Source: Pycnococcus provasolii
Taxonomy: Eukaryota; Chlorophyta; Pseudoscourfieldiophyceae; Pseudoscourfieldiales; Pycnococcaceae
NCBI GenBank assembly: GCA_938743325.2
Contig: OW568879.1
Coordinates: forward strand, 620,001 to 684,000
DNA: 64,000 nt
Reading direction: 5' to 3'
The translations under genes were made by a program, and so were the position numbers. Positions 17,468 through 25,136 of the stretch are shown here, one piece after another (position 1 is the stretch's first letter; every line of letters begins with the position of its first letter). The notes beneath the pieces are model-generated. The model had not been told where the DNA came from. It saw nothing but the letters and a program-made list of their open reading frames with translations, and did not search any database.

Positions 17468-19279
17468 TCACGAGGTCCTCGTTGACGTTGACTTTTCGAA
17501 CAGGGCGACGAAAAAGCCGTCGGCGCCGTCGGCGTCAGGGTCAACGCGAACGACGCGATCCAAGTCCACACCCGCGACTCCCGCCGACGCGAGGCCACGC
17601 CGAGGCCACGACGGAAGGGCACGCTTGAGATGGAAGCCGTTCAACTTGGCGTGCTCCATGCACGCACCGACCACCTCTTCGTTCTCCGCAGGATATATCG
17701 AGCATGTGCTATACACAACTCGGCGGGCGGAGGGCAGCGAGAGTGCCGCGGTGAGCAGCTTTGCCTGCAGGCGTCCCAGAGCAGCCGCACGCTTCACCTC
17801 GCGCTCCTCGCTGGCATCGGCGTCGTCGGCGTCGCGGGCGTTGGCAACAAGAGTATCCCCTCGCGTGTTCCTCGTGCCCGATCCACTGCATGGCGCATCG
17901 ACGAGCACACTCGTCGCCGCACAGAGCGTTGCGATGCCATCGTCGGCATCAGTGCCACCTGCATGGTTCTTACGCTTTTTTGAAGTGTTCTGATTCATCG
18001 CCCTTGCAACGAGATCAAGAAAGTCTGCTTGCACGCACCTTACGGCGTTTGACGTTTTGCCTAGAAGAAGTGCAAGTCGCTTGCGAAGCATTCGATGGCG
18101 TGACGCATCTCGCTCCACCGCGAGCACCGTTCCACCACTTCCCACGAGTGCAGCAAGGTGGCTCGTCTTATTTCCCGGCGCGGCGCAGCAGTCGACCACC
18201 GTCTCACCCGGCGACGGCGCGAGTGCCAAGGCTGCAAGGCAGCTGCTTTTTCCCTGCAGAATGACATGGCCGTTTGCGACAAGATCGTGCTCAGCTAGTT
18301 CGCGTGCTCTGGACGCGGGCACGACGAGACCAAGCGGCACGTGTTCATCAGGCTTTGCGTCTAACTCCGACGCGAGCTTTGCGCATATTTTTCTCGTCGT
18401 TGCCGTTTGCGGCGTAAGCGCAGCGTTCACACGCACGAAGCAGCTCTCGCGCGTATGCTGACGTGCAGCTGTCGAAGTCAGCTTACCGAGAACCTCGCGG
18501 AGGTGCGCGACGCCGTGCTCTTCGCAGAGACTATCAGCAGCCTTGCGTAAATCGTCCTCAGCCGACGCAACCTTGCGAGCGGCACCTCCCGCGCCGGGAA
18601 GGCGCAGAGCGTCGGCACCGCTTGGGCCGATGAGCATTTCGTACATCAGCACGTACAAAAGGCATGGCTTCATTCCTTCCGCACATCCAGCGGGGCTTGA
18701 CGTGTTGACGTCCACCATCCCACTCTCCCGCGCGACGATGCGAAGCACGGGCAAGTACCGCAGTGTCTCGATCGTCAGTGCGTACGTCGCGCGCTTTGCA
18801 TACACACGCTCTCCAAGCGTGAGACTTTTGATGGATGCGCCGTGTTTTGCCGTCGCGTCTGCGTTCAGCAGCGTTGTAAGCGCCGCACACGCCTGCCGTC
18901 TTACGCGCTCATCGACGGCACCATTTTTCGTTTCCCGCGTTCCGATTCCACGTTCCCTTGTTGTTGCCACGGTCTTTGACGCAGGGTCCCCCGAACCCGC
19001 ACGACGACCACCTTTTGTAGGTTTGAAAGAGGTGCGACGACTTTGGTTGAAACCAAGGGAAGAAGCTGGTTGAGATTGAGAATGAGAGTTTGTATTTTTC
19101 TTCCTCGAGTTCTTCTTCTTGATCCCCTTCAAGTCTTTCTTCATAGAGAGAGAGGCACCAAAACCACTACTATTCAAAGGCTTTGTATTCTTCATTCTTC
19201 CAGTGCCATGCCTGCCAGGGGGAGTGTTGTTGCCGCCGCCATTTCCGTACTTTGCCCTTGTGCTCGAAGGCTTCTTCAT
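17468..19279 (-). CDS. NSUN5: NSUN5/Rcm1-type rRNA cytosine-5 methyltransferase
   Basis: A 603-residue SAM-dependent RNA m5C methyltransferase. The first 130 residues are basic, Ser/Asn/Lys-rich and low complexity (nucleolar-type). The SAM-binding motif VVDCCAAPGNKTSHL lies at about residue 358. The two family cysteines are in DAPCSGSGT (motif IV, about 462) and YSTCSIYPAENE (motif VI, about 524, nucleophile). The N-terminal PUA-like context FVRVNAALTPQ and the C-terminal RVDPDADGADGFFVALF fit the NSUN5 branch, which methylates one cytosine in large-subunit rRNA. ATG at 19279 heads the basic extension. It lies head-to-tail behind TAF2 on the same strand and is divergent from APS kinase. Candidate TGTAA signals lie just past the stop (minus strand, about 17438-17449). 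Confidence 0.9.
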   Translation of the reverse strand: MKKPSSTRAKYGNGGGNNTPPGRHGTGRMKNTKPLNSSGFGASLSMKKDLKGIKKKNSRKKNTNSHSQSQPASSLGFNQSRRTSFKPTKGGRRAGSGDPASKTVATTRERGIGTRETKNGAVDERVRRQACAALTTLLNADATAKHGASIKSLTLGERVYAKRATYALTIETLRYLPVLRIVARESGMVDVNTSSPAGCAEGMKPCLLYVLMYEMLIGPSGADALRLPGAGGAARKVASAEDDLRKAADSLCEEHGVAHLREVLGKLTSTAARQHTRESCFVRVNAALTPQTATTRKICAKLASELDAKPDEHVPLGLVVPASRARELAEHDLVANGHVILQGKSSCLAALALAPSPGETVVDCCAAPGNKTSHLAALVGSGGTVLAVERDASRHRMLRKRLALLLGKTSNAVRCVQADFLDLVARAMNQNTSKKRKNHAGGTDADDGIATLCAATSVLVDAPCSGSGTRNTRGDTLVANARDADDADASEEREVKRAAALGRLQAKLLTAALSLPSARRVVYSTCSIYPAENEEVVGACMEHAKLNGFHLKRALPSWPRRGLASAGVAGVDLDRVVRVDPDADGADGFFVALFEKSTSTRTS

Positions 19280-19630
19280 CGATGATGGGCGAATGGAACT
19301 ACGACGATAAAAAAATGGCGAAGAAGAATGAGCCTCAGGACGACAAACAACAGAACAGGAAAAGAGCGAGCGAGAACTGAGAAGGGACTTTTTCCCTTGT
19401 TAGGATTAGGGGATTGGGATGAGAGGCATTAGGGTATTGGGATTCATTGGAGGCATTAGGGTTAGGGTTACCTGTTAGGGTTCGGGTTAGGACTAGGGTT
19501 ATTCACTTATTCGTCCTCCCCCCCGGGCAGAGCCCCCGGGCCCTGTTCTTTTTTCCTTCCATAGTATTATTTTGTGGGTTCCGTTTTTAGTTCTGTTTCA
19601 TTCTTCAAAACGGTGCCGTTCCGTTCCGTC
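19280..19630. other. Divergent spacer, NSUN5 / APS kinase
   Basis: About 350 bp. It contains a degenerate TTAGGG array (19400-19500) and, nearer the APS kinase, a C-rich tract and a T/C-rich tract (19507-19560). No coding content seen apart from a short GTG-initiated extension of the APS kinase frame, which was rejected as the start. Confidence 0.6.
19400..19500 (+). repeat. Degenerate telomere-like array
   Basis: Eight or so TTAGGG/TTAGG/TTCGGG-like units mixed with ATTGGG. The G-rich strand is the coding strand of APS kinase, 130-230 bp upstream of its ATG. Confidence 0.75.
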
Positions 19631-20590
19631 ATGCGAACCCGAGTTCTCTACGATGTCGCGCACATGCTGGGAACCACTCGGCGAACGGCGGCCTTAAAGC
19701 TGGGAGGAGTTGGAGTTAATGTTGGTCTCCTTCCTGGTGTTTCTTTTCTGTGCGGTGTTTCTTGTCAGGGATTCGCATCAGCTGCTGCTCTTAATGGTGG
19801 GGCTGCTCCTGTGGTCGCCCCTGTGGTTGTGGAGCGGGCTCCCCAACAATGCCGCAGTAACGCTCCCTCTTTCCGCCCTTATGCGCCCTTTGTGGAGCGT
19901 TACTCCTTTGCGTTCACGCACGCGCGTGAGTCGTCAAGCTCGTCGACGGTGGATGCGTACAAGGTGGGTGAAAGCACGAACATCAAGTGGCACGAAGGCA
20001 GTGTGAGCCGAGAGGCGCGTGAGCAGTCCATGGGACAGAAGGGATGTGTGCTCTGGTTCACGGGCCTGTCTGGCTCAGGCAAGAGCACCGTCGCCTACAC
20101 GCTCGAGCACGCGCTTCACGGCATGGGGAAAAAGGTGTACGTTATGGACGGTGACAATATCAGGCACGGCTTGAACAGTAACCTGGGATTCAGCGCGGTG
20201 GACCGCGAGGAGAACATACGCCGCATCGGCGAGGTGGCGAAGCTCTTCGCGGACATGGGTGTCATCACGCTCGTTTCGTTCATCAGCCCATATCGCAACG
20301 ATCGCGACTTGGCTCGCTCTCGCATGGCTCGTGACACGGACTTTGTTGAGGTGTTCATGAAGATTCCAATTGAAATCTGCGAGACGCGTGACCCGAAGGG
20401 TTTGTATAAGGCTGCTCGGGCGGGCAAACTCAAGGGGTTCACCGGAATCGACGATCCGTACGAGGAACCGCTGAACGCGGAGATTGTCGTCGAGGCTAAG
20501 AAAGAGGCGAGTGACGAGCTCGAAGCGCCAGAGGCGATGGCGTCGACGATTCTTGACTACTTGAGTACTAAGGGGTACCTGAGTGCCTGA
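19631..20590 (+). CDS. APS kinase, probably plastid-targeted
   Basis: A 319-residue adenylylsulfate kinase, which phosphorylates APS to PAPS for sulfation. The kinase core occupies about residues 125-319: P-loop GLSGSGKST at about 145, MDGDNIRHGLN, the substrate loop FISPYRNDRD, and KGLYKAARAGKLKGFTGIDD with PYE. About 110 Ala/Val/Ser-rich N-terminal residues precede it, consistent with an organelle transit peptide. The ATG at 19631 is the first ATG in frame; the frame opens earlier at a GTG that is unlikely to be used. There is no ATP-sulfurylase domain, so it is the single-function plant/algal form. Secretory sulfation of polysaccharide would use its product. It is convergent with the small spliced gene ending at 20881. 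Confidence 0.93.
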   Translation: MRTRVLYDVAHMLGTTRRTAALKLGGVGVNVGLLPGVSFLCGVSCQGFASAAALNGGAAPVVAPVVVERAPQQCRSNAPSFRPYAPFVERYSFAFTHARESSSSSTVDAYKVGESTNIKWHEGSVSREAREQSMGQKGCVLWFTGLSGSGKSTVAYTLEHALHGMGKKVYVMDGDNIRHGLNSNLGFSAVDREENIRRIGEVAKLFADMGVITLVSFISPYRNDRDLARSRMARDTDFVEVFMKIPIEICETRDPKGLYKAARAGKLKGFTGIDDPYEEPLNAEIVVEAKKEASDELEAPEAMASTILDYLSTKGYLSA

Positions 20591-20880
20591 CGACAACACG
20601 AGCTGGTTGTCTCAGGCATTGGGCAAAAGAGTTGAAGTTGTCCGGTGGTTGACTCGTGCACACTCGCTTCTCGACCAACCGTGTTGTAAAAGCTCAAGTA
20701 CGACGGTTTGCCTCAACTCCCGCCGCCTTTGTCTTTGTGTTTTTCTTTTCCCCAAACACTTAAGGTTACCGACACCACATGTTGAGAACTCTGTGCATAT
20801 CGTATGTTCATTACAAAAAGAAGGCGTGTGAAAGGGAAGGAGAGAGAGAGAGAAGGTGAAGGTCGAGGCACGAGAACGTC

Positions 20881-21484
20881 TCATTCCGAAGGCTTGAAGC
20901 GACTTGCCGACTTCTCGCTGTGCACTAGTACGGCTGGTTTCTCCGGACTTAGCTCGTCTGGCGCGAAAGCACGAGGTTTCTCCTTCTTGCCGTATAGCTT
21001 TCGGCTTATCGGCGACATGACGTAGTCCGTTGGCGACTTCAAGCTGTTATGTGCGTGTTGTTTGGTTTGGTGTAAAGCAGTGTGGTGGAGAAGGAAGGTT
21101 AGCCGAGAGGTTTTTATGTTTGAGTTCTTCGCTATGTTTTCGAAAACACTTTTGTTTCGGTGGTACGTACAGGTCGTCAACGCTGGACTTGCGCGCGACT
21201 CCGCCAGTTCGTATCGCCTTTGGTCTGTTGACGTCGAGAGGTGCACTCGCTATCCTGGCCGTTGGCACAAGGGGTGTGGTTGTTTGCTCCGTTGTCGTTG
21301 TCGTTTCATTATTATTTCCCTCCTCCCCTGCAACCCCCTGTGCTTGCGTGGTGTCCTGTACTTGCTGAAGCTCGCGGCCATGAGCATCTTTCCCTTTCAA
21401 ATTCTGCCTGAACTTGCTGCTGAGCCATTGCAAGAGGCCTGAACAGGCAGAGCAGGCTCTTGCCATGGCAGCTTGAAATTCCAT
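20881..21484 (-). CDS. Small spliced protein with SP-x-D-x3-SP motif
   Basis: Two exons, 21484-21171 and 21043-20881, join in frame to a 158-residue protein. The intron has donor GTACGT and acceptor AACAG. The join gives the segment LKSPTDYVMSPISRKL, which neither frame contains alone and which looks like a conserved motif with two Ser-Pro sites, followed by a basic stretch and a Pro/Glu-rich tail ending RFKPSE. The N-terminal part is hydrophilic and Thr/Gln-rich with a short Cys-containing start. I do not recognise the family; the SPxD-x-x-x-SP arrangement suggests a target of proline-directed kinases. A longer frame from 21585 in another phase might be an additional upstream exon, but no donor/acceptor pair that joins it could be defended. 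The start at 21484 is therefore provisional. Confidence 0.6.
21044..21170 (-). other. 127-nt spliceosomal intron
   Basis: The reading frame changes across this segment. The minus strand starts GTACGT at 21170 and ends ATAACAG at 21044. Removal joins codon CT|C for leucine and continues the frame into the conserved Ser-Pro motif. It is the only intron in the window that I could trace with confidence. Confidence 0.7.
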
Positions 21485-21613
21485 TTCAAGTTCTCGCCTA
21501 ACACCTCGGGGGTGAGGTCAAACTTGTCCTGAAGGGTTCCGTAGGTGAGTGAACCTGCGGAAGGATTGTTATGTGCTGTACCCATTTGAAAGGAACCCTA
21601 AGGTAGGGTACGC

Positions 21614-21694
21614 GGGTTAGGGTTTCAGGCAACGAGCTTGGGTTAGGGTTAGGGTTAGGGTTAGGGTTAGGGTTAGGTTAGGGTTAGGGTTAGG
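21614..21694 (+). repeat. Interstitial (TTAGGG)n array
   Basis: Seven to eight nearly perfect TTAGGG units (best from about 21641) with one TTAGG unit. The array lies 77-157 bp upstream of the EMC4 ATG and is G-rich on its coding strand. A C-rich leader (GCCCCTCCC and similar) separates it from the ATG. A single CCCTAAGG next to it faces the minus-strand gene. Confidence 0.9.
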
Positions 21695-21770
21695 CCCCGG
21701 CGCCCCTCCCATTTAGCCCGCCGCCTCCCCAGTGCACTGCGCCCTCCCATTTCCATTTCTATTTAGCTGC

Positions 21771-22286
21771 ATGGCGCCCTCCGAGAAGTCGACGTACGGG
21801 CGTTGGCGCGTATCGTTCGGAGACGTGCAGCCGGCTGCCTCAGGCTTGCCCGATCCCGTCGGATACCACCCCAGCGCAGGACGCGAGCAGGAGGATGCGA
21901 ACGCGAAGCAGAGGAGGAGCGTGGATGCGTCTTTAAAGCAGAAGAAAGCGTGGGAGATTGCGACGGGGCAGTCAAAAAACATCGGAATGATGTGCTTCAT
22001 GATGTACATGAGCGGGAGTGGCATTCAGATTTTCTCCATCCTCGTCACGTTCAACGGCATCATCACGCCCGTGCGGAGCATCATGAGCTCCGCCAAGCCG
22101 TTCGAGGGGCTGATCGACGACAAGGTGGACACGACTGGACCCAGGCTGCTTTTCGTTGCCATCAACCTTGCTGGGCTCGCTTTCGCTGTGTATCGCCTGA
22201 ACATCATGGGACTGCTTCCGACAACCGTCAGCGACTGGGTATCGTCGCTGCCCGCGCCACTCGTGCTGGAGTACTCGGCATCGTGA
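21771..22286 (+). CDS. EMC4: EMC4, ER membrane protein complex subunit 4
   Basis: A 171-residue protein of the EMC4 (DUF1077) family. The soluble N-terminus contains the family-like KQKKAWEIA segment. A first hydrophobic segment (about residues 68-98) includes the MMYMSGSGIQIFSI motif. A second (about 123-145) includes LLFVAINLAGLAFAVYRLN and is followed by GLLPTTVSDW. The EMC inserts tail-anchored and polytopic proteins into the ER membrane. The length fits (human EMC4 is 183 residues). The ATG at 21771 begins MAPSEKS; the frame extends upstream only to a GTG. It is convergent with GLTP, 72 bp away. Confidence 0.93.
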   Translation: MAPSEKSTYGRWRVSFGDVQPAASGLPDPVGYHPSAGREQEDANAKQRRSVDASLKQKKAWEIATGQSKNIGMMCFMMYMSGSGIQIFSILVTFNGIITPVRSIMSSAKPFEGLIDDKVDTTGPRLLFVAINLAGLAFAVYRLNIMGLLPTTVSDWVSSLPAPLVLEYSAS

Positions 22287-22313
22287 ACTGAAAAAACAAT
22301 ACATAAGATGAGA

Positions 22314-22318
22314 TGTAA
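22314..22318 (+). terminator. Candidate TGTAA poly(A) signal, EMC4
   Basis: TGTAA 28 bp after the EMC4 stop codon. This is the chlorophyte-type polyadenylation motif, at a position that fits the short convergent spacer. Confidence 0.45.
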
Positions 22319-22358
22319 AACTTTGAACTTGCTGTGAACTTGAGAAAAGAAAACTTTG

Positions 22359-23072
22359 TTACACGACATCCTCAAACCAACAGTCTTTCTCCTCGAGTTT
22401 TGCCTTGACAGACTCGAGAACTTGTCGCCACTTACTTGCAAAGTCGCTCAAGTCTTTTTGAAGCCTTGCAGTGTTGTCGTCGCCGCCGAGCATCGCGCCG
22501 ACAAATCCCTTGGCGCTAGGAACGGCTAGAAGCGCGACGGAAAAAGCACTTGACGCGAGAAAGCCGTGATATGGCTTGAGGGTTGAGGCGTAAGCCGCGT
22601 TTGCGCACTCGCCAACTGTGGTGCACACCTCTCCAACCGAGGCTTGCGCGGCGGCCTCAGCGGCTTCTGCGGCACCCGCATCCCTCCACATCGCTTCTGC
22701 TCTTGCAGCATTTTCCAGCATCAGGACAAGAAAGAGGTTCGCGCGCGTTAGCCACAGCAGAGCCTTCGTTGGGCCACTATTGTTCCGAATGTCTCCGTCC
22801 TTGATGCAAGCCTCCAAGAATCCCTCGATCGTCAGCACATCTCCGCTGGAGGATAGCCTCGCCGCGACCCTGTCTATGTTTCCGCCGACGTCGGAGCGCA
22901 CGATGGCAAAGGCCACGCCTAGGTTGTCCACGACTGGGAGGATGGCGCGGCAGACGTCGAGGAAGTCCGATACAGCCATCGAGGAGGCGCCATTTTTCTC
23001 CAAAGAGGGTGACGACAGCAGCGGAAGCAGAGGCGCGACCCGGGAGGCCGACGCTGGCGACGCGGACGACAT
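22359..23072 (-). CDS. Glycolipid transfer protein (GLTP/ACD11 family)
   Basis: A 237-residue all-helical lipid-transfer protein. Family signatures are VRSDVGGNIDRV (head-group Asp/Asn region), NNSGPTKALLWLTRANLFL (Trp and Arg of the binding site) and KPYHGFLASSAF (the conserved His). A Ser/Ala-rich N-terminus of about 30 residues precedes the fold. An alanine-rich insertion sits at about 130-145. The Arg in the WLTR context suggests a ceramide-1-phosphate or phosphosphingolipid carrier like ACD11 more than a glycosphingolipid carrier, but that is inference. The ATG at 23072 is the first in frame. It is divergent from the sialidase-fold gene with a shared spacer carrying a telomere-like array. 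Confidence 0.9.
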   Translation of the reverse strand: MSSASPASASRVAPLLPLLSSPSLEKNGASSMAVSDFLDVCRAILPVVDNLGVAFAIVRSDVGGNIDRVAARLSSSGDVLTIEGFLEACIKDGDIRNNSGPTKALLWLTRANLFLVLMLENAARAEAMWRDAGAAEAAEAAAQASVGEVCTTVGECANAAYASTLKPYHGFLASSAFSVALLAVPSAKGFVGAMLGGDDNTARLQKDLSDFASKWRQVLESVKAKLEEKDCWFEDVV

Positions 23073-23164
23073 GGCGAAAAATCAAAATCCGAAAAAAGGT
23101 GAACAAGGCAAATCCAACAACCAAACAACAAGGGGGAAACCAAACCCAAAAAAAGGCCCTCAAA

Positions 23165-23202
23165 ACCCTAACACCTAACCCTATGCTAACCCTAACCCTA
23201 AC
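23165..23202 (-). repeat. Telomere-like array, GLTP side
   Basis: Five to six CCCTAA-like units on the plus strand, G-rich on the GLTP coding strand, 93-130 bp upstream of the GLTP ATG. A C-rich stretch follows towards the sialidase-fold gene. Confidence 0.75.
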
Positions 23203-23291
23203 ACCCCCCTGTGGCCCCTCCCCCTCCAATTAACGGTCCCCGGGACCCTCCCCCTAGTGGACTGGCTCATCCTCCTCGCACTCGCACTCGC

Positions 23292-25079
23292 ATGTCCGCC
23301 ATGGCTCCACATGTGTCCACGTCAGCAACGCCGGAGATGATTGGCCTTGCTTCCCAGGACTCTGCTTCCCAAGGCTGCGCGTCCTCGTGCGTATCGGGAT
23401 GGGTCGTGCGCTTCTCCTCCTCCTCGTCCTCGGCCTCTGAGGAAAGGTCCCCCCCCGAAGAAGTCTCTTACGCGCATATGGCCACACTGGCAACGGGACC
23501 GCCGGTTTCTGTTCTTAAGCGTCTTGGGTATTCGTCTGCTCACGCTGGCCGTGGCTGTGCCATATGCGGGGAGAGTCTGCCGGCACTTATGGAAACAGGC
23601 AGTGCAAGTGGGTCTTCCACCTCGGGCTCGTCTTGGAACTACGGACACACGCATATGGGGGGCGATCAAGAACAGTCGAATCTGAACAACAGCAACGCAC
23701 CAACCTTGGTCGACCCACCGACTTTGTTTGCGGCGTTTCAAGCCTCCGCCGAGGGGGCGGAAGGTATGCCAGGTCAGCATATTCGATTCACGCGAAGTCT
23801 CGACGGCGGACGCACGTTCGAAAAGACGAGGGCGGTGGTCTTCAACGCGCTCACGCCTGCTTGGTCGCCAGTTCTGCACTACGACAATGACAAGAACACG
23901 CTGCTTCTTTTCTACACGGAGAGCTGTCGCGTCGTGTCACCAGGCGGAGACGTTAAGGTGAAGCGAAGCACTGATTTTGGACGCACGTGGTCTCCCCCTC
24001 AACTCGTGTACTCGCACGACGCCGACGGAAGTGTGCCAAAAGTTCTTGCGAACAAACTGTGTGTCCTGCACAACCGTACCGCAGACGGGGACGTGCGAGA
24101 AAGGTGGGTTCTGCCATTTTGGAGAGAGCCAGCGCAGCAGTGGAAGCAGCAGCACGACGTCAAGACGGACGAGGCTGGAAGCGCGACGTCAGCGGAGCAA
24201 TATCATCCCATGCTCGATGCCGCCCATCTTCGGGACAATCTCGCTTCAAGCGCGGTTATGCACGGCATGCCATGTGACCACGGCGCGGCGGGCGCTGGAG
24301 TGCTCATCTCCGACGATCGAGGGAGCACGTGGACCAGTCACGGCTTCATCGTCGCGCCGCCAGAGGACAACACGTGGCTGATTGAAAATGCCTGTTTTGA
24401 GCTTCCCAAGCCTCGCCACATCGTAGCCATCGAACGCGATGATGCGCCATCCTTTTACAGCGGCTGCTACGTTCACCAGCTATTCCGATCGAGCGCAGGG
24501 GTCGCTTACCTGTCAACCTCGACGGATGATGGCATGACGTGGCAAAAAGCCGAGCGTGTGTCAAGCTTGCCTAACCCCAACTCCAAGCTATCGGCGTGCA
24601 CACTCCCCCGTGGTGACGACGACGACGCGCTCCTGTCGACAGCACTTTTAGCGTACAATCCTTCAACGACGCGCCGTGCGCCGCTGCATGTGAGCATGTC
24701 GAACGATCCAGCAGATCCCGAGAGCTGGCAAACGGTTTGCGCTGTCGAAGCGGATCCTGACGGGCACTTCGCGTATCCAACCATATGCGTTCTCGAAGCG
24801 AATGTGCAGAAATCATATTACGAGCAGCAGCTGAATCCCTCCGCTATACCGGCGACAGGTCGACGAACGATTCCTGCTGACGCCGCTTCGTTTGGGGTTG
24901 CGTATAGTGTATGGAAGGAAGGCATCAAGTTTCAAGCTTTCCTGCTCGACCGTGGCTTTGAGAAGTCGCTCTTCACGAAGCCGAAGCCAGGTAGATTTGT
25001 ATTGAAAACTCGTGGCGATGCGCTCACGACTGGAGGGATCGTTCGACTGGAGGGCGATTTCTTGGGTTATCGAGAGTAG
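23292..25079 (+). CDS. Sialidase-fold (BNR/Asp-box) protein
   Basis: A 595-residue protein with a Ser-rich N-terminus (about 1-110). A six-bladed propeller of sialidase type is marked by Asp-boxes SLDGGRTFEK (about 168), STDFGRTWSP (about 225), SDDRGSTWTS (about 340) and STDDGMTWQK (about 410). It resembles the broad BNR-repeat exo-sialidase-like family, in which the sugar specificity is rarely known. No clear signal peptide follows either candidate start, ATG 23292 or ATG 23301. The frame opens at a GTG further upstream. Hydrolysis of an acidic sugar, or a non-enzymatic propeller, are both possible. It is convergent with the LRR gene, 57 bp away. Confidence 0.8.
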   Translation: MSAMAPHVSTSATPEMIGLASQDSASQGCASSCVSGWVVRFSSSSSSASEERSPPEEVSYAHMATLATGPPVSVLKRLGYSSAHAGRGCAICGESLPALMETGSASGSSTSGSSWNYGHTHMGGDQEQSNLNNSNAPTLVDPPTLFAAFQASAEGAEGMPGQHIRFTRSLDGGRTFEKTRAVVFNALTPAWSPVLHYDNDKNTLLLFYTESCRVVSPGGDVKVKRSTDFGRTWSPPQLVYSHDADGSVPKVLANKLCVLHNRTADGDVRERWVLPFWREPAQQWKQQHDVKTDEAGSATSAEQYHPMLDAAHLRDNLASSAVMHGMPCDHGAAGAGVLISDDRGSTWTSHGFIVAPPEDNTWLIENACFELPKPRHIVAIERDDAPSFYSGCYVHQLFRSSAGVAYLSTSTDDGMTWQKAERVSSLPNPNSKLSACTLPRGDDDDALLSTALLAYNPSTTRRAPLHVSMSNDPADPESWQTVCAVEADPDGHFAYPTICVLEANVQKSYYEQQLNPSAIPATGRRTIPADAASFGVAYSVWKEGIKFQAFLLDRGFEKSLFTKPKPGRFVLKTRGDALTTGGIVRLEGDFLGYRE

Positions 25080-25136
25080 CAAATTAACATTAATTTATTC
25101 TACAATACATACAAGTCAAGTCCGATTCATTCGCCT

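Noticed and set aside
21397-21585. Frame starting MGTAHNNPSAGS as a separate gene or first exon
   Set aside because: No donor/acceptor pair joins it in phase to the main exon. Kept only as a possible upstream exon of the small spliced gene.
21614-21694. Chromosome end
   Set aside because: Short TTAGGG arrays occur many times inside the window with genes on both sides, so they are interstitial and not a telomere.
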